A DNA stretch of 64,000 bases from JALYZC01 sp963725645 (GTDB lineage Bacteria; Actinomycetota; Thermoleophilia; Solirubrobacterales; Solirubrobacteraceae): NCBI GenBank assembly GCA_963725645.1, contig CAVRZD010000002.1, positions 434,001 through 498,000 on the forward strand, read 5' to 3'. Below are positions 19,106 to 29,674 of this stretch, piece after piece (the first letter of the stretch is position 1; each line of letters opens with the position of its first letter). The position numbers and the translations under genes were made by a program. The notes under the pieces were generated by a model. That model saw only the letters and a program-made list of their open reading frames with translations. It was not told the DNA's origin and did no database searches.

Positions 19106-19719
19106 GTGGGCTGCGCCTCGCGGTCCTCGCCTCGGGCACGGGAACCAACCTGCAGGCGATCCTCGATGCGGTCCACGGCCGCGAGGGGATCGAGGTCGTC
19201 GCCGTGGCGGGCGACGAACCGGCGGCGCCGGCGCTCGAACGCGCGCGCAGCGCCGGGGTCGAGGTCGGCGTGTTCGAGCAGGCCGCCTTCCCGGACCGCA
19301 CCGCGCGCGACGCGGCGATGGCGGCGTGGCTGGCCGAGCGCGAGGTGGGGCTGGTGGTGCTCGCCGGCTACATGAGGCTGCTGTCGGCGGCGTTCCTGTC
19401 GCGGTTCCCGCACCGCGTCATCAACGTGCATCCGGCGCTGCTGCCCGCGTTCCGCGGCCTCGACGCGATCCAGCAGGCGCTCGACTATGGCGTGAAGGTG
19501 TTCGGCGTCACCGTCCACTTCGTCGACGAGGGCGTGGACAGCGGGCCGGTGATCCTCCAGCGGGCGATCGAGCTGCCGGATGCGGCCGACGCCGAGGCGG
19601 TGCACGACCTGCTGCGCCCGCTCGAGCACGAGCTGCTGCCCGAGGCGATCCGCCTGATCGCGCGCGGCGCAGTGTCGTTCGACGCGGCGAACCCGCGCCG
19701 CGTCGTGATCAGCGACTGA
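19102..19719 (+). CDS. purN: Phosphoribosylglycinamide formyltransferase PurN
   Basis: Folate-dependent GAR transformylase, third step of purine synthesis, using 10-formyl-THF. 205 residues. Opening RLAVLASGTGTNLQAI binds the nucleotide; the catalytic region shows VINVHPALLPAFRG with the Asn-His pair and the later GVTVHFVDEGVDSGPVI with the catalytic aspartate. ATG overlaps the recQ stop by four bases, showing translational coupling to the helicase. purH follows 30 bases downstream. Confidence 0.96.
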   Translation: MSGLRLAVLASGTGTNLQAILDAVHGREGIEVVAVAGDEPAAPALERARSAGVEVGVFEQAAFPDRTARDAAMAAWLAEREVGLVVLAGYMRLLSAAFLSRFPHRVINVHPALLPAFRGLDAIQQALDYGVKVFGVTVHFVDEGVDSGPVILQRAIELPDAADAEAVHDLLRPLEHELLPEAIRLIARGAVSFDAANPRRVVISD

Positions 19720-19749
19720 CCCAGCCTGCGAGCGGGGTATGCTCGCGCG

Positions 19750-21349
<1,600 letters not shown>

Positions 21350-21455
21350 GGCCACCGCGGCCCCGCCTGTACTAGCCTGTTGGCCTTCCGCGCTCCGGCG
21401 CCCTCCGGCCAACGCCTTCGGCGTCGGCGCCCGGCGGGGGCGCAGCGAGGCTGTC

Positions 21456-22433
21456 TTGAGCGTCCAGACCGAACACCGTTCGCTTCGCCCGCACCCGCGG
21501 GCGGTTTACCACCGCCGTCGCGCGGTGGCCGCCGGCGGCGTGCTCGTCTTCTTCGGGATCCTCGTGCTCATGCTCGTGGTGGCGCTCGGCGGCGGCGGTG
21601 GCGGCGACGGCAAGGTGCACCTGTCGGCCGAGAACCGCGCCGCCCTGAAGAACGTCGACCCGGTGCGGCAGGGGCTCGACCGTCTGCTGCTCAACGCGCC
21701 GCTGCCCTCGACGGCCGAGCAGCAGGCCGCGGTCACCCGGCTGCTCCAGCTCGGCCTGCCGGTGTTCTGTGCGGGAACGCAGAACAAGTACGTCGCGCTG
21801 ACGTTCGACGACGGCCCGGGCCCCCAGACCGAGCGGGTCCTGCGGCTGCTCACCCGCCACGGCCAGCGCGCGACGTTCTTCGTCGTCGGCCGGCAGCTCT
21901 CCGAGTATCCGCAGCTCCCGGCCGTGGAGGCCCGCGCCGGGACGGTGGGCGACCACACCTTCAACCACGTCGACGTCAGCCGCGCCACCCCGGCGCAGCG
22001 GAGCTTCGAGATGGCGCAGACCCGCCAGCTGCTGGAAGCGGCGACCGGCGCGCCGATCACGCTGTTCCGCCCACCGTATGGCGCTCACGACGCCAACGTC
22101 GACGCGCAGTCAGTGCGGCTCGGGCTGCTCCAGACCACCTGGAACGTGGACACCCAGGACTCCGAGGGCGCGTCCGCAGCGGCCATCGAACAGCTCGCCA
22201 CCGAGGGCATTCGACCCGGCGCGATCATCCTCATGCACGAGAACAAGTCGGAGACGCTGGTCGCGCTGCCGCGGATCCTGCGAACGCTGCAGCGCAAGGG
22301 CTATCGCTCGGTGACGATTCCGGAGCTGCTCGCGCTCAACCCGCCGTCCGACCAGCAGGTCCAGGCCGGCTTCCAGGGGTGCGTCGACGCGGAGCACCCG
22401 TCCAAGGCGTTCACTCCGACGGGCTCGGGCTAG
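21456..22433 (+). CDS. Membrane-anchored polysaccharide deacetylase (NodB domain)
   Basis: Predicted extracytoplasmic carbohydrate esterase family 4 enzyme that removes N-acetyl groups from a polysaccharide, possibly peptidoglycan. 325 residues: basic N-terminus, one transmembrane helix (about 25-45, GGVLVFFGILVLMLVVAL), Gly-rich linker, then the NodB domain. Catalytic motifs are present: ALTFDDGPGP with the metal-binding Asp, GDHTFNH with the His pair, and LFRPPYGAHD. TTG start at 21456, five bases after GAGG. About 100 bases after purH and probably a separate transcript. Confidence 0.85.
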   Translation: MSVQTEHRSLRPHPRAVYHRRRAVAAGGVLVFFGILVLMLVVALGGGGGGDGKVHLSAENRAALKNVDPVRQGLDRLLLNAPLPSTAEQQAAVTRLLQLGLPVFCAGTQNKYVALTFDDGPGPQTERVLRLLTRHGQRATFFVVGRQLSEYPQLPAVEARAGTVGDHTFNHVDVSRATPAQRSFEMAQTRQLLEAATGAPITLFRPPYGAHDANVDAQSVRLGLLQTTWNVDTQDSEGASAAAIEQLATEGIRPGAIILMHENKSETLVALPRILRTLQRKGYRSVTIPELLALNPPSDQQVQAGFQGCVDAEHPSKAFTPTGSG

Positions 22434-22436
22434 TCG

Positions 22437-23129
22437 TCACCCCTTGAGCAGGTTGCAGGGCGCGGGCAGGGCGACGACGGCGGCCTGCCCGCCGATGCCG
22501 CGCTCGCCGGGCGGCAGGTTGACCTTGCACCACTCAAACGTCCCACGGCGGAAGTTGACCCGCGCCCAGAACGGGTAGCCGATCTCGCCCGCGGGGGCGT
22601 GGGCCGAGCGCGGGATGTCGCGGGTGACGCCGGTGCACTCGTAGGCGGCGGCGGTCGCGGTCGGCGGCGGCGCGACCTTCACGGTCCCCCGCGTGAACGG
22701 CGCGCACCTCGTCGTCAGGACGGGGCGCTCCAGCGTTCCGGAGGCCGTGCGGGCGTGGGCGTCGGCGGTGATCGCGCGCTCCAGGTCGGCCAGCACGGTG
22801 CGCTGCGCGGCCGCCGGGTCCGACGGCAGTGCGCTCGCGCGGCCGGCGTGCAGGCGCTGGTCGCGGGTCAGGACGCGGCGCTGTCTCGCGCTCAGCGCCG
22901 CGAGCGCCTGCCGCTCGGTGGCGGCCTCGTGGCGCTTGGCGCTGTCGATCCGCGGCACCAGCCATGCGGCCAGGGCACCGAGCACCACGGCGGCGATCGC
23001 CGCGCCGATGCCGATACGCCGCCAGGGGACCGGGGGCACCTGCGCGTCGCGCGGGGGCGTCCACAGGTGCAGCCAGGCGCCGACGGTCTCGAAGCGACCG
23101 ACTTGCGGAGGAGCCTGAAATGCGTTCAC
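22437..23129 (-). CDS. Membrane-anchored exported protein of unknown function
   Basis: Not recognised. From the GTG at 23129 (230 residues) it has a 40-residue cytoplasmic segment (FQAPPQVGRFETVGAWLHLW), one transmembrane helix (IGIGAAIAAVVLGALAAWLV), a charged helical stretch (KRHEAATERQALAALSARQR) and a C-terminal extracytoplasmic domain with cysteines at RCAPF, YECTG, EWCKV and APCNLL, probably two disulfides. Convergent with the deacetylase (3-base gap). The start is uncertain because no strong ribosome site is visible. Confidence 0.65.
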   Translation of the reverse strand: MNAFQAPPQVGRFETVGAWLHLWTPPRDAQVPPVPWRRIGIGAAIAAVVLGALAAWLVPRIDSAKRHEAATERQALAALSARQRRVLTRDQRLHAGRASALPSDPAAAQRTVLADLERAITADAHARTASGTLERPVLTTRCAPFTRGTVKVAPPPTATAAAYECTGVTRDIPRSAHAPAGEIGYPFWARVNFRRGTFEWCKVNLPPGERGIGGQAAVVALPAPCNLLKG

Positions 23130-23253
23130 GAGGACATCAGCCCGGACAAGGTACCGGCGAGCGCGCGCGGGCGGCCCGCTATCGTCTGGCTCCGAACGGT
23201 CGGCGTAGGGACCGGCCGGCGAGCACGAGTCAAGGACACGGTAGGGGGTAAGG

Positions 23254-24843
23254 ATGCGCACGCGTACGGCACTGATCGCCGCCGCCATCGCCGTTCTCGC
23301 GATTGGCGCAGCGCCAGCCCAGGGCACGCCATACGAGACGATGATCCAGGACGACAACGTGCTCGTCTACGGGTCGGACTCCGACGTGGTGACCGGCATG
23401 TTCCTGCTCCGCAACCTCGGCGTGGACCGGGCACGGATCACCCTTCCCTGGAGCCTGGCCGCACCGCGCCCGAACGACCGGCGCAAGCCGCGCCGCTTCC
23501 GGGCGGACCGGCCCGACGCGTACGCGCCGTCGGCCGCCACCTACGCGTCGAGCTTCATCTACCACATCGACCGCGCGGTGCAGGTGGGCGCGCTCTACGG
23601 CGTGAAGATCGACCTCGACATCGGATTCGGGGCTCCCCGCTGGGCCGCGGCCGGGTTCGGGACCAAGGACCGGTTCGGCGCGGTGGACCGGCCCAGCCCG
23701 ACCGAGTTCGGCCGCTTCGCGCGCGCGATGGCGCGCCGCTACTCGGGCTCGTTCGCGCCGTTCGGCGGGGCAAACGTGCTCCCGCGGGTGGACGTGTTCG
23801 AGCTGTGGAACGAGCCCAACGTCCCGACCTTCATGCAGCCGCAGTGGAAGCAAGGCGTGCCCGTGTCGGCCGACCAATACCGTGCGCTGGTGCAGGCCGC
23901 GTATCCCGCCATCAAGTCCGTCAACCCGGCGTCCAAGGTCCTGATCGGCGTCACGGCACCGGGCGGGCTGGTGCGCGGAGGACCGACGTCGCCGGTCGCG
24001 CCGATCCCGTTCCTGCGGCGCCTGGCCTGCGTCGATGCGCGGCTGCGCCGGGTGCACGACGGGGCCTGCCGGCACTTTCGCCGGGTCCCCGGCGACGGGC
24101 TGAGCCACCACCCCTATGCGCTGAAGAGCCCGCCCGGCGTGCCGACGCCCGATCCGAACATCGTGCGCATCGCCAATCTCGACCGCATCACGCGGCTGAC
24201 GTCCCGCCTGATCTCACGCCGCCGCTTCGCACCGGGCACGCGCGACCTGTGGCTGACCGAGTTCGGCTACGAGACCAACGACCCGGTGCCGACGAAGCCG
24301 TGGACGCTCGCACAGCAGACGCGCCTGCTCGCGCAGGCGGAGTACCTGTCACAGCGCAACAGCCGCGTTCGCGCCATCACGCAGTTCCTCCTCCGCGACG
24401 TGCTCACGTCGGCCGCCCAACGCCAGGCGAAGGCCGGGGCCCGCGGGCGCTTCCCGGGGTCCTGGCAGACGGGGCTCTTCTACGAGGACTTCAGGCCCAA
24501 ACCGGTGGTCGCGACGTTCCCGCTCACACTGCTCCCGTTCCGCGACGGCAGGAGGTCGGTCCGGATCTTCGGCCACATCCGCACCGACCGGGCGGGGGGC
24601 CAGGCCGTCCGGATCGAGGGCCTCAAGCCCGATGGTACGTGGGAGACACTCGCCACCAGCAACACGAGCGGCGGCGACCGCCATCCGGGGTTCCTCACCG
24701 AGCCCGGCGGCGTGTTCATCCGCGAGCTGCGCTCCGCCGCCCCGCCCGACTGGTACCGGTTCGGCATCGAGGGCGCCGACGGCAAGGTCACCTACTCGGT
24801 GCCCCAGCCGCTTCAGGACCTCAACCGCGCGCCGCCGAAGTAG
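23254..24843 (+). CDS. Secreted glycoside hydrolase-like protein (clan A TIM barrel)
   Basis: 529 residues with a signal peptide (ALIAAAIAVLAIGAAPAQG). The central domain has the hallmarks of retaining clan GH-A enzymes (GH5/GH39-like): the acid/base motif in VFELWNEPNVP near residue 190, a HHPYA segment, and a likely nucleophile in LWLTEFGYETND near residue 335. The C-terminal 100 residues (FGHIRTDRAGGQAVRIEG) look like a beta-sandwich accessory domain. ATG at 23254 follows AGGGGGTAAGG. Activity on a plant or microbial polysaccharide is inferred; substrate unknown. Confidence 0.8.
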   Translation: MRTRTALIAAAIAVLAIGAAPAQGTPYETMIQDDNVLVYGSDSDVVTGMFLLRNLGVDRARITLPWSLAAPRPNDRRKPRRFRADRPDAYAPSAATYASSFIYHIDRAVQVGALYGVKIDLDIGFGAPRWAAAGFGTKDRFGAVDRPSPTEFGRFARAMARRYSGSFAPFGGANVLPRVDVFELWNEPNVPTFMQPQWKQGVPVSADQYRALVQAAYPAIKSVNPASKVLIGVTAPGGLVRGGPTSPVAPIPFLRRLACVDARLRRVHDGACRHFRRVPGDGLSHHPYALKSPPGVPTPDPNIVRIANLDRITRLTSRLISRRRFAPGTRDLWLTEFGYETNDPVPTKPWTLAQQTRLLAQAEYLSQRNSRVRAITQFLLRDVLTSAAQRQAKAGARGRFPGSWQTGLFYEDFRPKPVVATFPLTLLPFRDGRRSVRIFGHIRTDRAGGQAVRIEGLKPDGTWETLATSNTSGGDRHPGFLTEPGGVFIRELRSAAPPDWYRFGIEGADGKVTYSVPQPLQDLNRAPPK

Positions 24844-24943
24844 TTGGATTCACGCCTGCCGATCCGGTTCTCCGGGTTTCTACGGTTGCGAGTGCGGAGA
24901 ACCGCGATGCGCCGAGGCGGGGCACGCGGCCGACATTCATCGT

Positions 24944-25303
24944 GTGAGCATCGCCTCGACCCTCCCGGTGAAGCCGGCGCCCGCCGCCACATGCGACGAG
25001 CACGGTTACGGCGACGATCACGACAGCCGAGCAATCGGCCGCATCGTCGCCCAGCTTCGGACCCGCCCGAACTATCGCCGCGCCGACGAGGACGAGCTCT
25101 TCGACAAGGCCGAGGACCTCTACGCCATGGTTTGCCGAAAGGTCCGCGCCGGCGCCGAAGGTGAGCAGTTGACCAAGATCGCCGGCCTGCTGGGCGAGCA
25201 GCCCGACGAGCTCGTGGCCCGACTGGCCCACCGCGACCACTTTCAGGACTACCCCGCGGAGCTGGTCGAGGCCGTACGGCGCTCGCGCGGGGAGCGCGCA
25301 TGA
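24944..25303 (+). CDS. Conserved-looking soluble protein of unknown function
   Basis: Not recognised. 119 residues from the GTG at 24944. After a low-complexity N-terminus it carries an acidic/His stretch (CDEHGYGDDHDSRAIG) and a helical C-terminal two-thirds (DELFDKAEDLYAMVCRKVRA, LLGEQPDELVARLAHRD). No membrane segment. The stop overlaps the ATG of the next small membrane gene (ATGA), so the two form a coupled pair immediately upstream of two tRNA genes. Confidence 0.6.
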   Translation: MSIASTLPVKPAPAATCDEHGYGDDHDSRAIGRIVAQLRTRPNYRRADEDELFDKAEDLYAMVCRKVRAGAEGEQLTKIAGLLGEQPDELVARLAHRDHFQDYPAELVEAVRRSRGERA

Positions 25304-25497
25304 GGCCCTTGGGCGCCCACGCCCGCAGCGCGTTCATCACCGCCGGCGCGGGGGCGCTGATCGCCTTCGCCGTCACGGCCGAGGCGCTGCTGCGCGCCGC
25401 TGACCCCGCCCGCGGCGACCGGCACCGCGGAGCGCTGCGCCTGACGTTGCTGGCGGTCGGCGTCGTGGTGCTCGCGCTTGCCCTGGCCTCGCTCTGA
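25300..25497 (+). CDS. Small two-helix membrane protein
   Basis: 65 residues with two hydrophobic helices (AFITAGAGALIAFAVTAEAL and LTLLAVGVVVLALALASL) joined by a polar loop rich in Arg and Asp. Starts four bases inside the upstream gene (ATGA). No motif; function unknown, presumably a partner of the upstream soluble protein. Confidence 0.6.
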   Translation: MRPLGAHARSAFITAGAGALIAFAVTAEALLRAADPARGDRHRGALRLTLLAVGVVVLALALASL

Positions 25498-25558
25498 CGG
25501 GCGGACCGCGCGAGCCTCCACCCCGCTGTTACGGGCACACGCCGCCTAAGCTGTGACC

Positions 25559-25631
25559 GCCCCTGTAGCTCAATTGCTAGAGCGTTCGGCTTTTAACCGG
25601 AAAGATGAGGGTTGGAGTCCCTCCGGGGGCA
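25559..25631 (+). tRNA. tRNA-Lys (anticodon TTT)
   Basis: Complete cloverleaf: acceptor GCCCCTG/CGGGGGC, D stem GCTC/GAGC, anticodon stem TTCGG/CCGGA with loop CTTTTAA (anticodon TTT), T stem GAGGG/CCCTC with loop TTGGAGT, discriminator A. CCA is not encoded. Confidence 0.96.
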
Positions 25632-25692
25632 CTCATCGGCCGCTTTTCGCGAGCCTCGATCGCGCCGGAGCGGGCCTAGACTCCGAGGCCAA

Positions 25693-25764
25693 GCCCCCAT
25701 GGTGTAGCGGCTAGCACGCGAGGTTTTCAACCTCGTAGTACGGGTTCGACTCCCGTTGGGGGTA
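25693..25764 (+). tRNA. tRNA-Glu (anticodon TTC)
   Basis: Complete cloverleaf: acceptor GCCCCCA/TGGGGGT (one G-T pair), D stem GTGT/GCAC, anticodon stem CGAGG/CCTCG with loop TTTTCAA (anticodon TTC), T stem ACGGG/CCCGT with loop TTCGACT, discriminator A. 61 bases after tRNA-Lys, probably the same transcript. Confidence 0.96.
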
Positions 25765-25868
25765 CTTCGGCTAACCACCGTTCCCAAGTCGTGTGGCGGC
25801 ATCCGTTCGCGAGCCTAGACTCTTGCGCGAAAGGGTCTGGGTCACCGCGAGACGGAGGTGCATTCGGG

Positions 25869-26423
25869 ATGAACGGTGCTGACCTGGCGGGCGGGGACCC
25901 GCTTGCGTCGCTGCGGCGCTACTGGTGGGTGATCCTCCTCTACGGGCTCGCGTCGCTCGCGGTCGGGATCCTCATGATCGTCTACCCCGACAAGACGCTG
26001 ACGGTGATCTCCGTCGCGTTCGGGATCTTCCTGCTGTTCGCCGGGGCCATGGACCTGGCGCGCGCGATCATGGTCGGCACCGCCGAGTCCGGCGACCGCG
26101 TGCTCTCCGCGCTGCTCGGGGTGCTCGCGCTGATCGCCGGGACGATCGTGATCCGCCGGCCCGGCGAGAGCTTGTTCGCGATCGTCCTCGCGCTCGGCAT
26201 CTACCTGCTCGTCCGGGGCAGCGTGCTCCTCGTCATCGCCATCGGCCGCAAGGAGAACCGCGGCCTGAACATCCTGTCCGCCGTGCTCGACCTGCTCGGC
26301 GGGATCATCGTGATCGCCTACCCCGGCATCGGAGTCGTCGCGCTGGCGGTCATCGTCGCCATCACGCTCGTCCTCCGCGGCGGACTGCTGGTGGCCGAGA
26401 GCTTCGCGCTGCGGAAGATCTGA
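25869..26423 (+). CDS. HdeD-family (DUF308) membrane protein
   Basis: 184 residues with six predicted transmembrane helices in three similar pairs, as in HdeD/DUF308 proteins (LYGLASLAVGILMIVYP, ALLGVLALIAGTIVIRRP, LDLLGGIIVIAYPGIG: each repeat ends in a xxYP or RRP turn). E. coli HdeD is linked to acid resistance at high cell density; here only a membrane-stress role can be guessed. It is followed 25 bases later by another membrane protein gene. A second HdeD-type protein is encoded at 45919-46530. Confidence 0.85.
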   Translation: MNGADLAGGDPLASLRRYWWVILLYGLASLAVGILMIVYPDKTLTVISVAFGIFLLFAGAMDLARAIMVGTAESGDRVLSALLGVLALIAGTIVIRRPGESLFAIVLALGIYLLVRGSVLLVIAIGRKENRGLNILSAVLDLLGGIIVIAYPGIGVVALAVIVAITLVLRGGLLVAESFALRKI

Positions 26424-26448
26424 CAGGAGCGATCACAAAGGAGGAGGT

Positions 26449-26829
26449 ATGACCGAAGAGAAAGGCGCGGGCTGGATCGCCTTCGCCGGCATCATGCTCT
26501 CGATCATCGGGATCCTGAACATCATCTACGGGATCGCGGCGATCGGGGACTCGTCGTTCTTCGTGCACAACACGAAGTACATCCTGTCGAACCTCAACAC
26601 GTGGGGCTGGGTCACCCTGATCATCGGCGTGATCCAGGTCATCGCGGCGTTCTCGATCTGGTCAGGCGGCGAATTCGGCCGCTGGATCGGCATCCTCGTC
26701 GCGGGCGTGAGCATGATCGGCGCGCTGCTGGCGCTTCCGGCGTACCCGCTCTGGTCGCTGGCCGTCTTCGCGGTCGACGTCCTGATCATCTACGGCCTCG
26801 CGGCCTACGGCGGCCACCGCACCGCGTAG
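26449..26829 (+). CDS. Four-helix membrane protein (DUF7144-like)
   Basis: 126 residues, four predicted transmembrane helices (WIAFAGIMLSIIGILNIIYG, WGWVTLIIGVIQVIAAFSIW, WIGILVAGVSMIGALLALP, LWSLAVFAVDVLIIYGLA). This arrangement with the NTWGWVTLIIGVIQ segment resembles a family common in Actinobacteria without known function. AAAGGAGGT directly precedes the ATG. Likely co-transcribed with the HdeD-like gene upstream. Confidence 0.8.
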   Translation: MTEEKGAGWIAFAGIMLSIIGILNIIYGIAAIGDSSFFVHNTKYILSNLNTWGWVTLIIGVIQVIAAFSIWSGGEFGRWIGILVAGVSMIGALLALPAYPLWSLAVFAVDVLIIYGLAAYGGHRTA

Positions 26830-26897
26830 CGAACCCGCCGGGCCGGCCCCGCCCGCACGGCGAGGCCGGCCCGCGCGGGCCCGGTTACGATCGCCCG

Positions 26898-27803
26898 GTG
26901 CTCCAGCTGCGCGTCTTCGGCGCCCCCGCCCGCCTGACGGACACCGCCGCGCTCCTCCACGCCATGGACGGCGTGCACCGGGTGCTCGTCATCGACGCCG
27001 CCGAGCCGGACTCGGCCGTGCTCTGGGCCGACGTGCGGCCGGTCGCCGCCGACGAGGTGCTCGCCGAGCTCGCCCGGCTCGAGATCTCCCACGATGACTA
27101 CGTGCTCGCGCGCGTCGACGTGATCGCGCCGAGCGATCGGAGCGCGCTGGGCGGGGCCGCGGAGGGGTTCGCATGGGTGCAGGTCCTCGGCGAGGCGCGC
27201 GCGAACGCCCGCCCGCTCGCCCGGTTCAGCGTGCTGATGATGATCGCCGGCGTGATCGCCTCGCTCGGCGTCATCGACGAGAACCCGATCCTGATCGTGG
27301 GCGCGATGGCCGTCAGCCCCGACCTGCTGCCGATCTGCGCGGCCTGCGTCGGGCTCGTGGGCCGCCGCGGCCGCCTGATCCGCCAGGCCCTCGTGACCCT
27401 GGCCGTGGGATTGGCGCTGGCCGCCCTCGTGGCCGGCATCGTGACCGCCGTCCTCGACCTCGTCGACGCCCTTCCGAAGAAGTACAACGCCAACGTGAGC
27501 TTCCTCCACGGGCTCACGCACGTGGACGAGACCACGGTGCTGATCGCCGTCGCTGCCGGCATCGCCGCGATGCTCGCGTTCGAGACCAGGGCCAGCGCGG
27601 CCGTCGGCGTGGCCATCTCGGTCACCACGATCCCGGCCTCGGCGTCGCTCGGCGTTGCCTTCGCCGTCGGGGCGTGGGGCAGGGGAGTCGACGCGCTCGC
27701 TGTGCTCGGCGTCAACGTCGTGTGTCTGTTGCTGTCGGGCAGCCTTACGCTCGCCGCCCAGCAGTGGGCCGCCGGCCGCTACCCCGCGTCTGGACGCCGA
27801 TAG
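26898..27803 (+). CDS. DUF389 membrane protein
   Basis: 301 residues. An N-terminal soluble ACT-like region of about 90 residues (VLQLRVFGAPARLTDTAALL) precedes a membrane domain with six or seven helices carrying the family's VIASLGVIDENPILIVGAMAVSP and the Gly/Pro-rich LLPICAACVGL segments. Function of DUF389 proteins is not established. GTG start at 26898. The last 25 bases overlap the 3' end of the convergent thiolase gene. Confidence 0.85.
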   Translation: MLQLRVFGAPARLTDTAALLHAMDGVHRVLVIDAAEPDSAVLWADVRPVAADEVLAELARLEISHDDYVLARVDVIAPSDRSALGGAAEGFAWVQVLGEARANARPLARFSVLMMIAGVIASLGVIDENPILIVGAMAVSPDLLPICAACVGLVGRRGRLIRQALVTLAVGLALAALVAGIVTAVLDLVDALPKKYNANVSFLHGLTHVDETTVLIAVAAGIAAMLAFETRASAAVGVAISVTTIPASASLGVAFAVGAWGRGVDALAVLGVNVVCLLLSGSLTLAAQQWAAGRYPASGRR

Positions 27804-28990
27804 ACCGACACCACGCACGCACCGCCAAGGCCGATGTTGTGCTGCAGGCCGACCTGCGCGCCGTCGACCTGCCGCGCGTCGGCCGTGCCTCGCAGCTGCC
27901 AGGTCAGCTCGCTGCACTGCGCCAACCCGGTCGCGCCGAGCGGGTGGCCCTTGGAGATCAGCCCGCCGGAGGGGTTGACCACCCAGCGCCCGCCGTAGGT
28001 CGTGGCCTGCTCGTCCACCAGCTCATGGCCGTGGCCCTCCTCCGCCAGCCCCAGCGCCTCGTAGGTGATCAGCTCGTTGGCGCTGAAGCAGTCGTGGAGC
28101 TCGATCACGTCGACGTCGTCGGCGTCGACCCCGGCCTGCTCGTAGGCGCGCCGGGCCGCCTCGCGGGACATGTCGAAGCCGACGATCTTGATGCTCGAGC
28201 TCTCCTCGAACGTCGACGGCAGGTCGGTCACCATCGCCTGGCCAGCGATCTCGATGGCCTGGTCGCCCAGCCCGTGCTCCTCGACGAACCGCTCCGAGGC
28301 CACGATCGCGCAGGCCGAGCCGTCCGACGTCGGCGAGCACTGCAGCTTGGTCAGCGGCGAATGGATCATCTTCGCGGCCTTGATGTCCTCGAGGCTGTAC
28401 TCGTCCTGGAACTGCGCGTACGGGTTGTTGACCGAGTGCTTGTGGTTCTTCCAGCCGATCCAGGCGAAGTGGTCGGGCTGGGAGCCGTAGCGCTCCATGT
28501 GCTCGCGCCCGGCGTTGCCGAACATCTGCGGTGCCGGCGGCGAGGCCTCGGGCTCGCGGACCGCGAACATGGCCGCGGCGTGCTTGTCGATCGGGTTGGT
28601 GCGGTCCGTCCACTTCACCCCGAGCGACCCCTTCTCCATCTTTTCGAAGCCCAGCGCCAGCGCGCACTCGGCCAGCCCTCCGCGGACGGCCTCGCGTGCC
28701 ATGTACAGAGCGCTCGAGCCGGTCGAGCAGTTGTTGTTGACGTTGACGACCGGGATGCCGGTCAGGCCGAGCTGGTAGACGGATCGCTGGCCCGACGTGG
28801 ACTCGCCGTAGCAGTAGCCGACGAACGCCTGCTCGATGGCGTCATAGGGAACACCCGCATCGTCCAGCGCCTTCGTGCCCGCCTCCTTGGCCATCTCCGG
28901 GTAGTCCCACTCGCGCGCGCCGGGCTTCTCGAACTTCGTCATCCCGACCCCCACCACGAAGGTCCGGGCTCCCTGTCCGTTCGTGCTCAT
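27779..28990 (-). CDS. Thiolase-like lipid-transfer protein/acetyl-CoA acetyltransferase
   Basis: 403 residues of the SCP-x-type thiolase family (no SCP2 domain attached). The active-site cysteine is in VNNNCSTGSSALYMA; the C-terminal catalytic histidines and cysteine are in ELHDCFSANELI, GGLISKGHPLGATG and the final GLGGACVVSVYR. Family members act in beta-oxidation or sterol side-chain breakdown in Actinobacteria, but no other such gene is nearby, so the substrate is open. The 5' end lies 38 bases from a divergent membrane protein gene. Confidence 0.9.
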   Translation of the reverse strand: MSTNGQGARTFVVGVGMTKFEKPGAREWDYPEMAKEAGTKALDDAGVPYDAIEQAFVGYCYGESTSGQRSVYQLGLTGIPVVNVNNNCSTGSSALYMAREAVRGGLAECALALGFEKMEKGSLGVKWTDRTNPIDKHAAAMFAVREPEASPPAPQMFGNAGREHMERYGSQPDHFAWIGWKNHKHSVNNPYAQFQDEYSLEDIKAAKMIHSPLTKLQCSPTSDGSACAIVASERFVEEHGLGDQAIEIAGQAMVTDLPSTFEESSSIKIVGFDMSREAARRAYEQAGVDADDVDVIELHDCFSANELITYEALGLAEEGHGHELVDEQATTYGGRWVVNPSGGLISKGHPLGATGLAQCSELTWQLRGTADARQVDGAQVGLQHNIGLGGACVVSVYRRPDAG

Positions 28991-29028
28991 CGCCGCTCCT
29001 CGCTCTGCTCGCTATCCATTCGGTCTGC

Positions 29029-29655
29029 GTGAACGACGATTATCCCTCCACCGCGTCGCGCTGGCGGCCCACCCCGGCGCAGTTCGCCCAGCTCGTCGTC
29101 GGGCTGTGGCTGTTCGGCACCGGCGAGGGATTGATCGTGCTCGCTGGGCTGGGGAACTCCCCGTGGACCGTGCTCGCCCAGGGCGTGTCGGTGCAGACGC
29201 CGCTGAGCATCGGCGCCGCGACGATCGTGATCAGCGCGATCGTGGTGGCCTCATGGGGCCTGCTGCGCCAGTCCCCGGGGCTGGGCACCGTGCTCAACGC
29301 GGTGCTGGTGGGCATCGCGATCGACGTCACGGTGGGCGCCGTGCCGTCGCCGACCGGGGCGTGGCGCGCGGTCTCGCTGCTCGGCGGGATCGCGCTCGTG
29401 GCCCTCGCCAGCGGCCTCTACCTGACCGCGCGACTCGGCCCCGGCCCCCGCGACGGGCTCATGACCGGGATCGTGCGCCGCACCGGGCGCTCGTTCCGCG
29501 TTGTGCGGGTGACGCTCGAGCTCTCGGCCCTGCTCGTCGGCGCGCTCCTCGGGGGCACCGTCGGCGTCGGCACGGTCGCCTTCGCGCTGCTGATCGGGCC
29601 CGGCGTCCATGCGATGCTCAACGCGTTCGGCCACAGCTCGGCCGAGCACCTGTGA
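29029..29655 (+). CDS. YczE/YitT-like integral membrane protein
   Basis: 208 residues with five predicted membrane helices. The first (FAQLVVGLWLFGTGEGLIVL) and the following GLGNSPWTVLAQGVS loop, plus GLYLTARLGPGPRDGLMTGI, are characteristic of the YczE family found beside regulators in Gram-positives; substrate unknown. GTG start. Divergent from the thiolase gene. Confidence 0.8.
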   Translation: MNDDYPSTASRWRPTPAQFAQLVVGLWLFGTGEGLIVLAGLGNSPWTVLAQGVSVQTPLSIGAATIVISAIVVASWGLLRQSPGLGTVLNAVLVGIAIDVTVGAVPSPTGAWRAVSLLGGIALVALASGLYLTARLGPGPRDGLMTGIVRRTGRSFRVVRVTLELSALLVGALLGGTVGVGTVAFALLIGPGVHAMLNAFGHSSAEHL

Positions 29656-29674
29656 ACCGGTCGCCGGCTCCGGC